64,000 nt of DNA, taken from positions 496,001 to 560,000 of the forward strand of contig BMTG01000002.1 in the NCBI GenBank assembly GCA_014649555.1, in the 5' to 3' direction. This document shows, one piece after another, positions 1 to 8,800 of this stretch. Each line of letters starts with the position of its first letter. Position 1 is the first letter of the stretch. Under the pieces are notes generated by a model that saw nothing but the letters and a program-made list of their open reading frames with translations, ran no database searches and was not told where the DNA came from. Source of the stretch: Streptomyces globisporus (GTDB lineage: Bacteria; Actinomycetota; Actinomycetes; Streptomycetales; Streptomycetaceae). Position numbers and translations under genes: made by a program.

Positions 1-344
1 GCGAGGCGGTCGGGTTCGGTCCAGTCCGGCCGGTAGACCCGGTATTTGACCTCGTCGGCGCCGAACCCTTCGTACGGGAAGCCGTTGAGGGTGACCACTT
101 CCAGGCCGCGGCTGTCGAGTTCGGAGCGCAGGGCGCGCAGTTCGGCAGGGTCGTTGATCAGGGTGCGGGCGGCGTCCCGGGCGAGCCAGAGGCCGATGCC
201 GAGCCGGTCCCGGCCGAGTCGACGGCGGACGGGTTCGCAGTGGTCGCGGAGCTGGGCGCGGACGCCGTCGAGGGTTTCGGCGGGGTGGACGTTGGTGCAG
301 TAGGCGAGGTGGACGGTGGAGCCGTCCGGGTGGCGGAAGCGCAT
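1..344 (-). CDS. eboE: Metabolite traffic protein EboE, N-terminal part
   Basis: Only the first about 114 residues are inside the window; the gene runs off the left edge. The protein begins MRFRHPDGSTVHLAYCTNVH, followed by HPAETLDGVRAQL and VVTLNGFPYEGFG. This matches the start of the xylose-isomerase-like TIM barrel proteins called EboE, which open with a strand carrying YCTNVHP and a second strand ending NGFPYG-like. The ATG at 342-344 lies 7 bases after the stop of the TatD-like gene, so it belongs to the same transcript. In cyanobacterial and Pseudomonas Ebo clusters this family helps process or move a small metabolite, but the reaction is not established. The function is inferred from the family and the neighbours; the catalytic half cannot be seen. 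Confidence 0.85.
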   Translation of the reverse strand, partial: MRFRHPDGSTVHLAYCTNVHPAETLDGVRAQLRDHCEPVRRRLGRDRLGIGLWLARDAARTLINDPAELRALRSELDSRGLEVVTLNGFPYEGFGADEVKYRVYRPDWTEPDRL

Positions 345-351
345 GGCCGCC

Positions 352-1200
352 TCACTCCCCGCCACGCAGGATGGAGTTGCCCTCGTGGAGCGGGTCGGGG
401 GTGAGCACGTCCAGCTGGAGGCGGCCGCTCTGGCCGTAGAAGGCGACCGGGTTGCGCCACAGGACCTGGTCGACGTCGTCCTCGGTGAAGCCGGCCTTCA
501 GCATGGCGTCGGCGACCTTGCGCGTCTTGAGGGGGTCGCTCTTGCCCCAGTCGGCGGCCGAGTTCACGAGGATCTTCTCGGTGCCGTGGTTCTGGAGGAT
601 GGTGACCATGCGGTCCTCGTCCATCTTGGTGTCCGGGTAGATGGAGAACCCGGCCCAGCAGCCGCTGTCAGTGGCGGCCTTTACGGTTGTTTCATTGAGG
701 TGGTCGAGCAGGACGAACTCCGGGGGGAGGTTCGATTCGCGGATGACGTCGATGGTGCGGTGGAGACCGGCGAGTTTGTCGCGGTGCGGGGTGTGGACGA
801 GCGCGGGCAGGCCGTGGTCGGCGGCGAGCTGGAGCTGAGCCGCGAGCGCGTGGTCCTCGGCCGGGGTCATGGAGTCGTAGCCGATCTCGCCGACGGCGAC
901 GACGGAGTCCTTCACGAGATAGCGGGGCAGCGCGTCCAGGACGGGGGTGCAGCGGGGGTCGTTCGCCTCCTTGGGGTTGAGGGCGAGGGTGCAGTGGTGG
1001 GCTATGCCGTATTGGGAGGCGCGGAAGGGCTCCCAGCCGAGCAGCGCGTCGAAGTAGTCGAAGAAGCTGGCGGGCGAGGTGCGGGGCTGGCCGAGCCAGA
1101 AGGAGGGTTCGACGAGCGCGCGGACGCCCGCGTCGTACATCGCCTGGTAGTCGTCGGTGGTGCGGGAGGTCATGTGGATGTGGGGGTCGAAGATGCGCAT
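352..1200 (-). CDS. eboB: TatD-like metal-dependent hydrolase (EboB type)
   Basis: A 282-residue amidohydrolase-fold protein. The start MRIFDPHIHM carries the HxH metal pair at residues 6-8. Further candidate metal ligands are the glutamate in VGEIGYDS, His in ALVHTPHRD and LLDHLNE, and the late Asp in NSAADWG. This is the layout of the TatD/urease superfamily, and the variant that sits in Ebo clusters. The ATG at 1198-1200 shares one base with the TGA of the EboA gene, so translation is coupled. A longer reading frame extends upstream to 1437, but that stretch is Arg/Pro-rich shadow of EboA and is not used. Substrate is unknown; acting on the same metabolite as EboE and EboC is inference. 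Confidence 0.88.
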   Translation of the reverse strand: MRIFDPHIHMTSRTTDDYQAMYDAGVRALVEPSFWLGQPRTSPASFFDYFDALLGWEPFRASQYGIAHHCTLALNPKEANDPRCTPVLDALPRYLVKDSVVAVGEIGYDSMTPAEDHALAAQLQLAADHGLPALVHTPHRDKLAGLHRTIDVIRESNLPPEFVLLDHLNETTVKAATDSGCWAGFSIYPDTKMDEDRMVTILQNHGTEKILVNSAADWGKSDPLKTRKVADAMLKAGFTEDDVDQVLWRNPVAFYGQSGRLQLDVLTPDPLHEGNSILRGGE

Positions 1201-1916
1201 CAGGACTCCTCCGTGGGGGCGGGGGCTGCGGGAGCTGCGGTCGGCCGGGCCGGGTGGTCGCCCTCGTCGGCCGGAGCCGTGAGGGCGAGAACCGTGCGCA
1301 GGTCCTCGGGGACGGGGCGGCCCGCCGCCGTGCGTTCGGCGGCGAAGTCGGTGAGCATGCGGGCGAGTTCGGCATCTCCGCGGGCGCGGTCGTCGAGCCG
1401 GGCCACGGCCGTGACGGGCACCTCGGTGAACAGGCACTTCAGTACGGCGTGCCGCCAGGCGTGCCGGTCCAGGTGGTCGGCGGCGTAGGGGCCGACAGCT
1501 GCCGCGACCAGCCGGGTGTCGTTGGCGCGCAGGGCGTCCTCGACGAGCGGGAGGGCGGTGTCGCCGAGGTCGAGGAGGTGCAGGGTGAGCAGGACGGCGC
1601 GGCGTTCGGCGGCGGTGCCCTGTTCGTAGAGCCGGGTGACGGAGGACAGGGAGGCGTGGGCCTCGACGAGGAGGAGGGAGCGTACGGAGTCGGCGTGCTC
1701 GGGTCCGCAGTGCCGGCCCGCGGCGGCGTAGCGCAGTTCCCAGGGCGGGGAGGCGTAGGAGCTGGCCTCCGGGCGGGGGGTGTCGGGGGTGGCTGTCGTG
1801 CGGGCCGCGTCGTGGGCGGCCTCCGCCAGGGCCTCGTCCAGCCAGGCGCGGGCGGCGCCGCCGAGTCCGGCGTCGAGTTCCTTGCGGGACTTGAGCGAGT
1901 TGGGGGACGTCAGCAC
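1200..1916 (-). CDS. eboA: EboA domain protein
   Basis: A 238-residue, mostly helical protein with no catalytic motif that I can see. The middle part (VTRLYEQGTAAERRAVLLTL, then LGDTALPLVEDALRANDTRL and YAADHLDRHAWRHAVLKCLF) is the typical EboA pattern of HEAT-like helix pairs. The last 30 residues are Pro/Ala-rich and probably disordered. The start is a GTG at 1914-1916, overlapping the previous gene by 7 bases, and the stop shares a base with the EboB start. EboA has no known reaction and may act as a scaffold or partner for the other Ebo proteins; that is a guess from its fold. Confidence 0.85.
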   Translation of the reverse strand: MLTSPNSLKSRKELDAGLGGAARAWLDEALAEAAHDAARTTATPDTPRPEASSYASPPWELRYAAAGRHCGPEHADSVRSLLLVEAHASLSSVTRLYEQGTAAERRAVLLTLHLLDLGDTALPLVEDALRANDTRLVAAAVGPYAADHLDRHAWRHAVLKCLFTEVPVTAVARLDDRARGDAELARMLTDFAAERTAAGRPVPEDLRTVLALTAPADEGDHPARPTAAPAAPAPTEES

Positions 1917-2815
1917 GGGGCGGCTCCCTTCGCCGTGGCGGTCTTGGCGGTCGCTGCGGTGCGCAGCCCCGCGTCCCTGGTCATGGCGTCGCGCAGGAAG
2001 TCGATCGAGGTGCGGGCCAGTTCGGGGCCGGCGTGGGAGTGGCGGGGCAGTTCGACGACGGTGAGGCCCCGGTAGTCCGAGGCGGCCAGGGCGGCGAGCA
2101 CGGGCGGGAAGTCGATCTCCCCGTCACCGAACGGCAGGTGCTCGTGGACTCCGCGCCGCATGTCCTCGATCTGGACGTGCCGGAGCCAGGGGGCGGAGTC
2201 CCTGATGCACTCCACGGGTGAGGCGTCCTCCAGGCACTGGCAGTGGCCGATGTCGAGGGTGAGGCCGAGCGGTCCCGGGTCGCCCAGGAGGCCGCGCAGG
2301 TGGTGGAAGTCGGCGAGGGTGGCGAGGAGGTGACCGGGTTCGGGTTCGATCGCGAGGGGGATGCCGGACCGGTCGGCGGCTTCGAGGACGGGGGTGAGCG
2401 ATTCGGTGAGCCGTTTCCACGCGGTGTCCGCCGTGGTGCCGGGCGGGGTGATGCCGCTGAAGCAGTGGACGGCGTGCGCGCCGAGTTCGGCCGCCACGTC
2501 GACGGCGCGGACCAGCAGCGCGGTGCGGGCGGCCCGGGCGTCGGGGTCGGGGTCGAGGAGGGAGGGGCCGTGCTTGCGGCGCGGGTCGAGGACATAGCGG
2601 GCGCCGGTCTCCACGGTGACCCGGAGCCCGAGGGAGGTGAGCCTGCGGCGGACCTGGCGGGTGCGCTCGGTGAGGTCCGGGGCCATCGGGTCCAGGTGCA
2701 TGTGGTCGAGGGTCAGGCCGACGCCCTCGTAACCGAGGTCGGCGAGCAGGCCGAGGGCGTCGTCGAGGCGGAGGTCGGTGAGCCCGTTGGTGCCGTATCC
2801 GAGGTGGAGGGTCAT
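1910..2815 (-). CDS. Sugar-phosphate isomerase/epimerase family TIM barrel in Ebo operon
   Basis: A 301-residue xylose-isomerase-like TIM barrel (AP endonuclease family 2). The start MTLHLGYGTNGLTD is followed by the family's acidic and His metal ligands: Glu in LAIEPEPGH, Asp and His in LTLDIGHCQC, HVQIEDMRRGVHEH, and Glu in TVVELPRHSH. The ATG overlaps the stop of the prenyltransferase gene by 4 bases (ATGA) and its own stop overlaps eboA, so it is firmly inside the operon. It is separate from EboE, giving the cluster two TIM-barrel isomerases. Classical Ebo clusters carry a dehydroquinate-synthase-like EboD instead, so this gene may fill another step. The substrate is unknown. Confidence 0.82.
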   Translation of the reverse strand: MTLHLGYGTNGLTDLRLDDALGLLADLGYEGVGLTLDHMHLDPMAPDLTERTRQVRRRLTSLGLRVTVETGARYVLDPRRKHGPSLLDPDPDARAARTALLVRAVDVAAELGAHAVHCFSGITPPGTTADTAWKRLTESLTPVLEAADRSGIPLAIEPEPGHLLATLADFHHLRGLLGDPGPLGLTLDIGHCQCLEDASPVECIRDSAPWLRHVQIEDMRRGVHEHLPFGDGEIDFPPVLAALAASDYRGLTVVELPRHSHAGPELARTSIDFLRDAMTRDAGLRTAATAKTATAKGAAPC

Positions 2816-4500
2816 GTGAGGCTCACCTTCCGGGCGAGGCTGCGGGCGAGGGGGACGAGCCCCATGACGGCGAGACCGGTGACGGGTGATCCGGCGCGGG
2901 CGGCGAGCGCGGCCTGGAGCGGGATCATGGCCCGGATACCGCCGCCGACCGCCCGCTGGGTCAGGGGCGGCGACGGGTTCAGCGCGGCGTGCAGGAGGGG
3001 TGGTCCGGCGGTGCGGAGGTAGGCGCCGGTGAGCGCGAGGGTCAGGAGGCGGGTGGGGTCGGCGGCGGTCCTGCCGAGCAGGCTTTCGACGCGTGCAACG
3101 GGACCCGGGCCTGCGCCGGGGCCGGCCGGGGCCCAGCCGGGGAGGCCGCTCCCGAGCGTGCCCTCGGGCCGCGAGGCCGCACCGGGCGCCGCGGACTGTC
3201 CGGGGAGGCCGCCCCCGGACTGCGGGGCCGCGCCGAGGGCGGCGGCCCACCCGGGGAGGCCCTCGAGGGGCAATGCTCGTCCCGGGCCTGCGCCGGAGTC
3301 GAGGGCTCGGGTGAGGCGGGCCTCCGGGTGCGGGGCGGCCCCGGCGAAGGCTGGGCTCGTCGTGGTGAGGCCGACCGGCCCCTGCCCCGAGCGACCCCAG
3401 CGCCCCCACCTCTCCCCCAGCACCGCAGCCGCGAGTGCCGTCGTCGTGGCGAGCACCGCCAGCGGCGTGCCCGTGGAGCCGCCCTGCGTCTCGTGGCGCG
3501 ATACGGCGGTGACGCCGTACGTGTGCGCCCCGAGCACCAGGGCGGCGGGCAGCGCGGGCAGGGCCCCGGTCAGGCCGCCGCGCGCCGGGGGCGGCAGGAT
3601 GGCCGCCGCCGGTCCGGCGGTGCGTATCGCGCCCGCCGTCGCCTTCGGCCCGGCAACGTTGTCGGGCCGACCGCCTCCACCCGACGCACCGGCACCCGTA
3701 CCCCTGGCCGTGCCTGTCGCCGCAGCCGTCGCCCCCAGCAGCAGGTCCAGCGAGCGGGCCGCCGCCATGGCCGCCGGGCCCGCCTTCGTGTGCTTCAGGT
3801 GCAGGTCGTAGGCCCAGACCGTGGCGGCCAGGCCCGTGGCGACCGTCAGTGCGGGGCGGCCCGCCCGGGCCGCCAGGGCAAGGCCCGCGGCGGTCAGGGC
3901 CCCGGCCGCGCCCAGGGCCGCCGCCGGGCTGATGCGGCCCGAGGGGATCGGGCGGTGCGGGCGGTCGACGGCGTCCTCGTCGCGGTCGGCCCAGTCGTTG
4001 AGGGCCATCCCGGCCTCGTACAGGCAGAGCGACGCGCCGATCGCCAGCGCGGTGCCCCGGCCGGGCCGACGGCCCACCGCGGCCGCGCCCGCCAGGGCGT
4101 CCCCGGGCACGGAGAACAGGGCGGAGACGCGCAGCAGTTCCGCCCAGGCCCGCAGGCGCTGCCGGGGCCCGCCCGGGCCGGTACCCGCTCCGGCAACCGA
4201 GCCACTGCCGGGTCCGGCAACCGAGCCGGCACCCGCCCCCGTGCCCGAGCCGGCACCCGGCCCTGAGGCCGCGTCCGGTCGGCCCGGGCCTGCGTCCGCG
4301 CCCTGTTCCCCGTTCCGGCCCGTGGGGGGCGGTCCGGGCCTGTCCGGTGCGGGCGCAGTCCCACCCGCGCCGGACAGGCTGTCATGGGTCACGGCGTCCT
4401 TCCGCACGCCGTGAGCAAAATCGTTCCGTCGCCCGGGCCCCGCCGGGAGGGCCGCCAGGGCCGCGACCAGGGCCGGAAGGGCGCGTCCTCGCCACCTCAC
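2812..4500 (-). CDS. eboC: UbiA-type prenyltransferase (EboC / SCO3242 family) with low-complexity insertions
   Basis: A 562-residue integral membrane protein. The UbiA signature is ALNDWADRDEDAVDRPHRP at about residues 167-185, carrying the first Mg2+-prenyl diphosphate motif (NDxxDxxxD type). A second conserved loop is WAYDLHLKHTKAGP. The family is normally about 280-300 residues; here the extra length is a Gly/Ala/Pro-rich N-terminal 110 residues and two internal low-complexity stretches, one with repeated GLPGW units. The GTG at 4498-4500 overlaps the upstream stop by 4 bases (GTGA), supporting the long start, though an internal GTG near 4387 is possible. It should prenylate an unknown small acceptor at the membrane. 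Confidence 0.85.
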   Translation of the reverse strand: MRWRGRALPALVAALAALPAGPGRRNDFAHGVRKDAVTHDSLSGAGGTAPAPDRPGPPPTGRNGEQGADAGPGRPDAASGPGAGSGTGAGAGSVAGPGSGSVAGAGTGPGGPRQRLRAWAELLRVSALFSVPGDALAGAAAVGRRPGRGTALAIGASLCLYEAGMALNDWADRDEDAVDRPHRPIPSGRISPAAALGAAGALTAAGLALAARAGRPALTVATGLAATVWAYDLHLKHTKAGPAAMAAARSLDLLLGATAAATGTARGTGAGASGGGGRPDNVAGPKATAGAIRTAGPAAAILPPPARGGLTGALPALPAALVLGAHTYGVTAVSRHETQGGSTGTPLAVLATTTALAAAVLGERWGRWGRSGQGPVGLTTTSPAFAGAAPHPEARLTRALDSGAGPGRALPLEGLPGWAAALGAAPQSGGGLPGQSAAPGAASRPEGTLGSGLPGWAPAGPGAGPGPVARVESLLGRTAADPTRLLTLALTGAYLRTAGPPLLHAALNPSPPLTQRAVGGGIRAMIPLQAALAARAGSPVTGLAVMGLVPLARSLARKVSLT

Positions 4501-5753
4501 GCCTGGTCCCGCAGCCGCTCGGCGAAGGTGAGCAAGGTGGCGTACTGCTCGGCGAGTGCCGCCGATGTGCCGCCGTCCGGGTCCTTGAAGTAGAAGCCCA
4601 GCTCCGGCAGGGGGCCGCTGATCCCGGTCTCATGGGCGCGGGCGAGCAGTCGTGCCAGGTCCAGGACCAGCGGGGCGGCGAGGGCCGAGTCGCAGCCCTG
4701 CCAGATGGTCTGGAGGATCATGCGGGAGCCGAGGAAGCCGTCGAAGGCGATGTGGTCCCAGGCGGTCTTCCAGTCGCCCATGGCGGGCACGTCGTCGATG
4801 TGCACCTCGCCCTCGGGGGCGGTGCCGAAGGTGTCGGCGAGCACGCGTTCCTTGCCCGCGTTCTTGGCTGCGGCCGCCGCCGGATCGGCCAGCGCCGCCC
4901 CGTCCCCGCCGCCCAGGAGGTTCGACCCGGACCACGCCCGTACGGCGAGGGCGCGCTGGAGGAACATCGGGGCGAGCACGGAGCGGAGCAGCGTCTGGCC
5001 GGTCTTCCCGTCGCGTCCGGCATGGGGAAGTCCGCTGGAGGCGACGGTGTCGGTGAGCGCGGGGGTGCGCAGTCCGGTGGACGGGGTGAAGTTCGCGTAG
5101 GAGCATCCGGCGCGGAGGGCGGCGGCCGCGTAGAGGGAGCTGGCGGGCAGCCGGGGGTCGCCGGGTCCTGGGGCGGGTTCGGTGGAGGCGACGTTGATCA
5201 CGACGGTGCGGGCCAGGTCGTGGCGGTGGGCGAAGTCGGTGAGGTCGGCGGCGAACGCGGAGATGAGTTCCTGGTCGGTGCGGGTGTCTCCGGGGAGGGG
5301 GCCGCCGGGGCGGATCTCGGCGTCGGCGGCGTCGAGTTCGGCGCGTACGGCCGAGGGCAGCCCGTGCGGGAGGACGCCGCCGTCGGCCAGCGCCTCGGCC
5401 CGCTTCGACAGCGGGCAATCGAGGGTGTCGTGGCCGCCGAAGACCAGGTCGGTCAGGGCGGGCAGCCCGCTGTCGGCGAAGGGGGGCGTCTCGGTGACCA
5501 TGCCGGTCGGCGGGTGGAGGCCCGCGGCGATGGCGGCGCAGCCCGCGGTGGCAGTGGTCGCCACGGAGCCGCGTGCTCCGATGAACCAGACGCCGGTGCG
5601 GCCCGCGACCTGCGCACGGTCCTCGGCACCGGCCAGGCCCATGGCCTCCGGACGGCCCGCGGTCCCCGCGAGGCCGGGGGCCCCGAAGGTGAGCGGCGCG
5701 TCGGTGCGGCCTGGGGCGTCGGTTCGGCCTTCACGATCGGCGTGTGCGGTCAC
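4497..5753 (-). CDS. ino1: Inositol-3-phosphate synthase
   Basis: A 418-residue NAD-dependent myo-inositol-phosphate synthase family member, which turns glucose-6-phosphate into inositol-3-phosphate. Visible motifs are the Rossmann segment GVWFIGARGSVATTATAGCA, the NVASTEP strand, NFTPSTGLRTPAL, GRDGKTGQTLLRSVLAPMF, and DHIAFDGFLGSRM. The first 50 residues are extra and poorly conserved. The start is GTG at 5751-5753 behind a clear AGGAGG box. It is the first gene of the operon and its stop overlaps the prenyltransferase start by 4 bases. A role in making an inositol-containing Ebo metabolite is inferred; it could equally be a divergent family member with another sugar phosphate. Confidence 0.88.
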   Translation of the reverse strand: MTAHADREGRTDAPGRTDAPLTFGAPGLAGTAGRPEAMGLAGAEDRAQVAGRTGVWFIGARGSVATTATAGCAAIAAGLHPPTGMVTETPPFADSGLPALTDLVFGGHDTLDCPLSKRAEALADGGVLPHGLPSAVRAELDAADAEIRPGGPLPGDTRTDQELISAFAADLTDFAHRHDLARTVVINVASTEPAPGPGDPRLPASSLYAAAALRAGCSYANFTPSTGLRTPALTDTVASSGLPHAGRDGKTGQTLLRSVLAPMFLQRALAVRAWSGSNLLGGGDGAALADPAAAAAKNAGKERVLADTFGTAPEGEVHIDDVPAMGDWKTAWDHIAFDGFLGSRMILQTIWQGCDSALAAPLVLDLARLLARAHETGISGPLPELGFYFKDPDGGTSAALAEQYATLLTFAERLRDQA

Positions 5754-5788
5754 GGGGCTGCCTCCTGGGGGGATGGGTCGGGGTGGAG

Positions 5789-5831
5789 GACGACGGGCGG
5801 GGGAAGGCGCGTGCTTCCCCCGCCCGTCGTC
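5789..5831 (-). terminator. Strong hairpin terminator
   Basis: A perfect 18-bp stem (5789-5806 pairing with 5814-5831) around a 7-base loop, lying 17 bases past the stop of the large secreted protein and before the ribosome site of ino1. It should stop transcripts from the 5848-9567 gene and isolate the Ebo operon from read-through. There is no U-tract, as is usual in Streptomyces. Confidence 0.8.
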
Positions 5832-5847
5832 GGCAGAGGCGGCTGCC

Positions 5848-8800
5848 CTACTTCGAGGGCAGCTCCTTCAGTTGGATGTTGCGGAAGGACACCTGGTCGT
5901 CGGCTCCGTGGTTCTGGAGACCGATGTAGCCGTCCTTCAGACTGCGGGCGGGGTCGGTGTTGGTGAAGTCGTTGATCTTCGCTCCGTTGAGGAAGATCTG
6001 CAGACGTTCACCCTGAACCTTGATCTCGTAGCTGTTCCACTGTCCCGGCGGCCGCAGGACGCGGTCGCGAGCCTTGATGTTGGCGGATTTGAAGGTGTAG
6101 ACGGCGCCGGTGGTGCGGTCGGCGGCGTCGGTGGCGTCGATCTGGATCTCGTACCCGTTGTTGACCGCCGACCAGGGGTCGTCGGACTCCGGGAAGCCCA
6201 CGAAGATGCCGGAGTTGTCGTCGCCGGCCATCTTCCAGTCGAGCTTCAGCGAGTACGACTTCAGCTCCTTGGCCTGGTAGGTGAGGAGACCCATGCCGCC
6301 CTCGGAGTGCAGGGCGCCGTCACTGACGGAGAACTTCCCCGGGCCCGCCTGCTTCCACCCCTCCAGCGTCTTGCCGTTGAAGATCGGCCGATAGTCGGTG
6401 TCCGGCTTGCAGTCGGCCTTGACCTGGCCGGTGGCGTAGCGCAGCCCGCCCAGGACGTGGCTGCGGAAGGCCGGTTCGGCGTAGGACTCCTTGGTGTGGC
6501 CGAGGCCGGTGTAGAAGGAGCGGCCGCCCTGGTAGGTCTGGCACCAGGAGATCGGGTGGTCGCCCTTCATGTTGCCGCCGGTGTAGGTGGTCTCGTCGAG
6601 TGTGGCGAGAACCTTGGCCTTGTCCCGGGGGTTGGTGCGGTAGTTGTACCACTCGTCGGTGCGCTCCCACTCCTCGTCCAGATGGGCGGTGGCGGGGTGG
6701 TCGTGGTCCTCGACGCGGACGGTCGCGGGCTGGATCTGCGGGTGCGAGTCGAAGTAGGCGCCGACGAGGCCGCCGTAGAACTCCCAGTCGTACTCGGTGT
6801 CGGCGGCCGCGTGGATGCCGACGTAACCGCCGCCGGTGGCCACGTAGTTCTCGAACGCCTTCTGCTGTTCGGCGTTGAGCACGTCACCGGTGGTGGAGAG
6901 GAACGCGACGGCGTCGTAGCGGGCCAGGTTGCTGGTGGTGAACTGGGCGGCGGACTCGGTGGAGTCGACCGTGATGTTGGTGTCCTTGCCGATCTCCTTC
7001 AGGGCCTCGATGCCCGCGGGGATCGAGTCGTGGCGGAAGCCGGCGGTCTTGGAGAAGACCAGGACGCGCTTGGCGGTCTTGTCGACCGGGGTGTTGGACA
7101 GTTCGAAGTCGTCGACGTCGTAGAGCGCTCCGTCGCCGCCCTTGAAGACGAGGAAGAGTTCGGTCTGCTTCTTGGGGGCGCCGCGCAGCGGGATGTCGAC
7201 GTCCTGGAAGGTGTCCCAGCTGCCGGTCACCGGGACGGGCCCGGAGCCGAGGATCTTGCCGGTGGGCGATCCCGCGCGGACTTCGAGGAAGCCGCCGGAG
7301 CCGGCCGAGGAGATCCGAGCGGTGAGCTTGGTGGAGTTGCCGAGGACGTAGGTGTCGAAGGAGATCCAGTCGTCGTTGTGGATGTCGCCGACGGTCTTTC
7401 CGCCGTGCGCGCTGGACTTGCTCGGCGTGGTGACGCCGGAGGAGTCGTCGAAGTGCTCGGCCTGCCGGTGCTTGGGCTGGAGCCGGGAGGCGTCCTTGCC
7501 GGTCAGCTTGGCCTGGCCGCCACCGCCGTTGTCTAGGTACGAGGCCGAAATGCCGCCGTAGATATTGGCGTTGGGGTCGTGGCCGCCTTCCATGGCGGTC
7601 TTGATGGTGCCTTCACAGCCGTGCTCGGTGGTGATGTCGTGGCCGTGGCTGTCGTGGCCCAGGGTGAACTTGACCTCGACCTTGGTGCAGTCGATGGTGC
7701 CGTCCTCCGGGTCGCTGACGTTCACCTTGAACGGCACGGAGTCGCCGAACTCGAAGAGCTGCCCGTCCTCGGGGAGCACCAGCTCCACGGTCGGGGCGGT
7801 GTTGCCGACGGTGACGTGGACGCTGGCGGAGCCGGTGCGGCCCGTCGGGTCCTCGGCGGTCAGGGTCGCGGTGTACGTGCCGTTCTTCTTGTACGTGTAC
7901 GTCGGGTTGGCGGCGGTGGAGGTGCCGCCGTCACCGAAGTCCCAGGAGTAGGTCAGCGGGTCGCCGTCGCCGTCCGCCGTGCCGGCCGAGGAGAACTTCA
8001 CCTTCAGCGGCGCGGTGCCCGACGTCTTGTTCGCCGAGGCCTCGGCGATGGGCGAGCGGCCTCCGGTGGCGTTCTCGATGCGGTAGAGCGCGGAGTTCTC
8101 GTCGCCGCCGAACCAGGCGAGGCCGTAGTCGAGGACGTACAGCGCCCCGTCCGGGCCGAAGGCCATGTCCATGATCTGGGTACCGGACCACGGCACCTCG
8201 TTGATGGACTGGACGGCGCCGTCGGCGTCCTGCTCGATGCGCTTGATCCACTGGCGGCCGAACTCACCGGCGAAGAAGTCGCCGTCGTAGGCCTCGGGGA
8301 ACTTGACCGGGGAGTCGAGGTCCGCGTCGTAGCGGTAGACGGGTCCGCCCATCGGGGACTCGGAGCCGGAGCCGAACTCGGGCACCGAGCCGCCGTCGTA
8401 CGGGATCCACGCGGCCTCGGCAGGCGGCAGGTCGACGAGTCCGGTGTTGTGCGGCGACTCGTTCTTCGGGGCGGCGCAGTCGAATGCCGCGCCCGATGCC
8501 TTGGTGGCGAAGTCGTAGTCGATGTACGGCTCGTTGTCGCCGACGCAGAACGGCCAGCCGAAGTTGGCGGCCTTCGTCACGCGGGCGAACTCGACCTTGC
8601 CCGCCGGTCCGCGCTTGGGGTCGGCCGCGCCCGCGTCGGGGCCGTAGTCGCCGACGTACACGGTGCCGGTGGCCTGGTCGACGGAGAAGCGGAAGGGGTT
8701 GCGGAAGCCCATCGCGTAGATCTCGGGGCGGGTCTTGTCCGTGCCCGGCTCGAAGAGGTTGCCCTCGGGGACGGTGTACGAGCCGTCGTCGGCAACCTTG

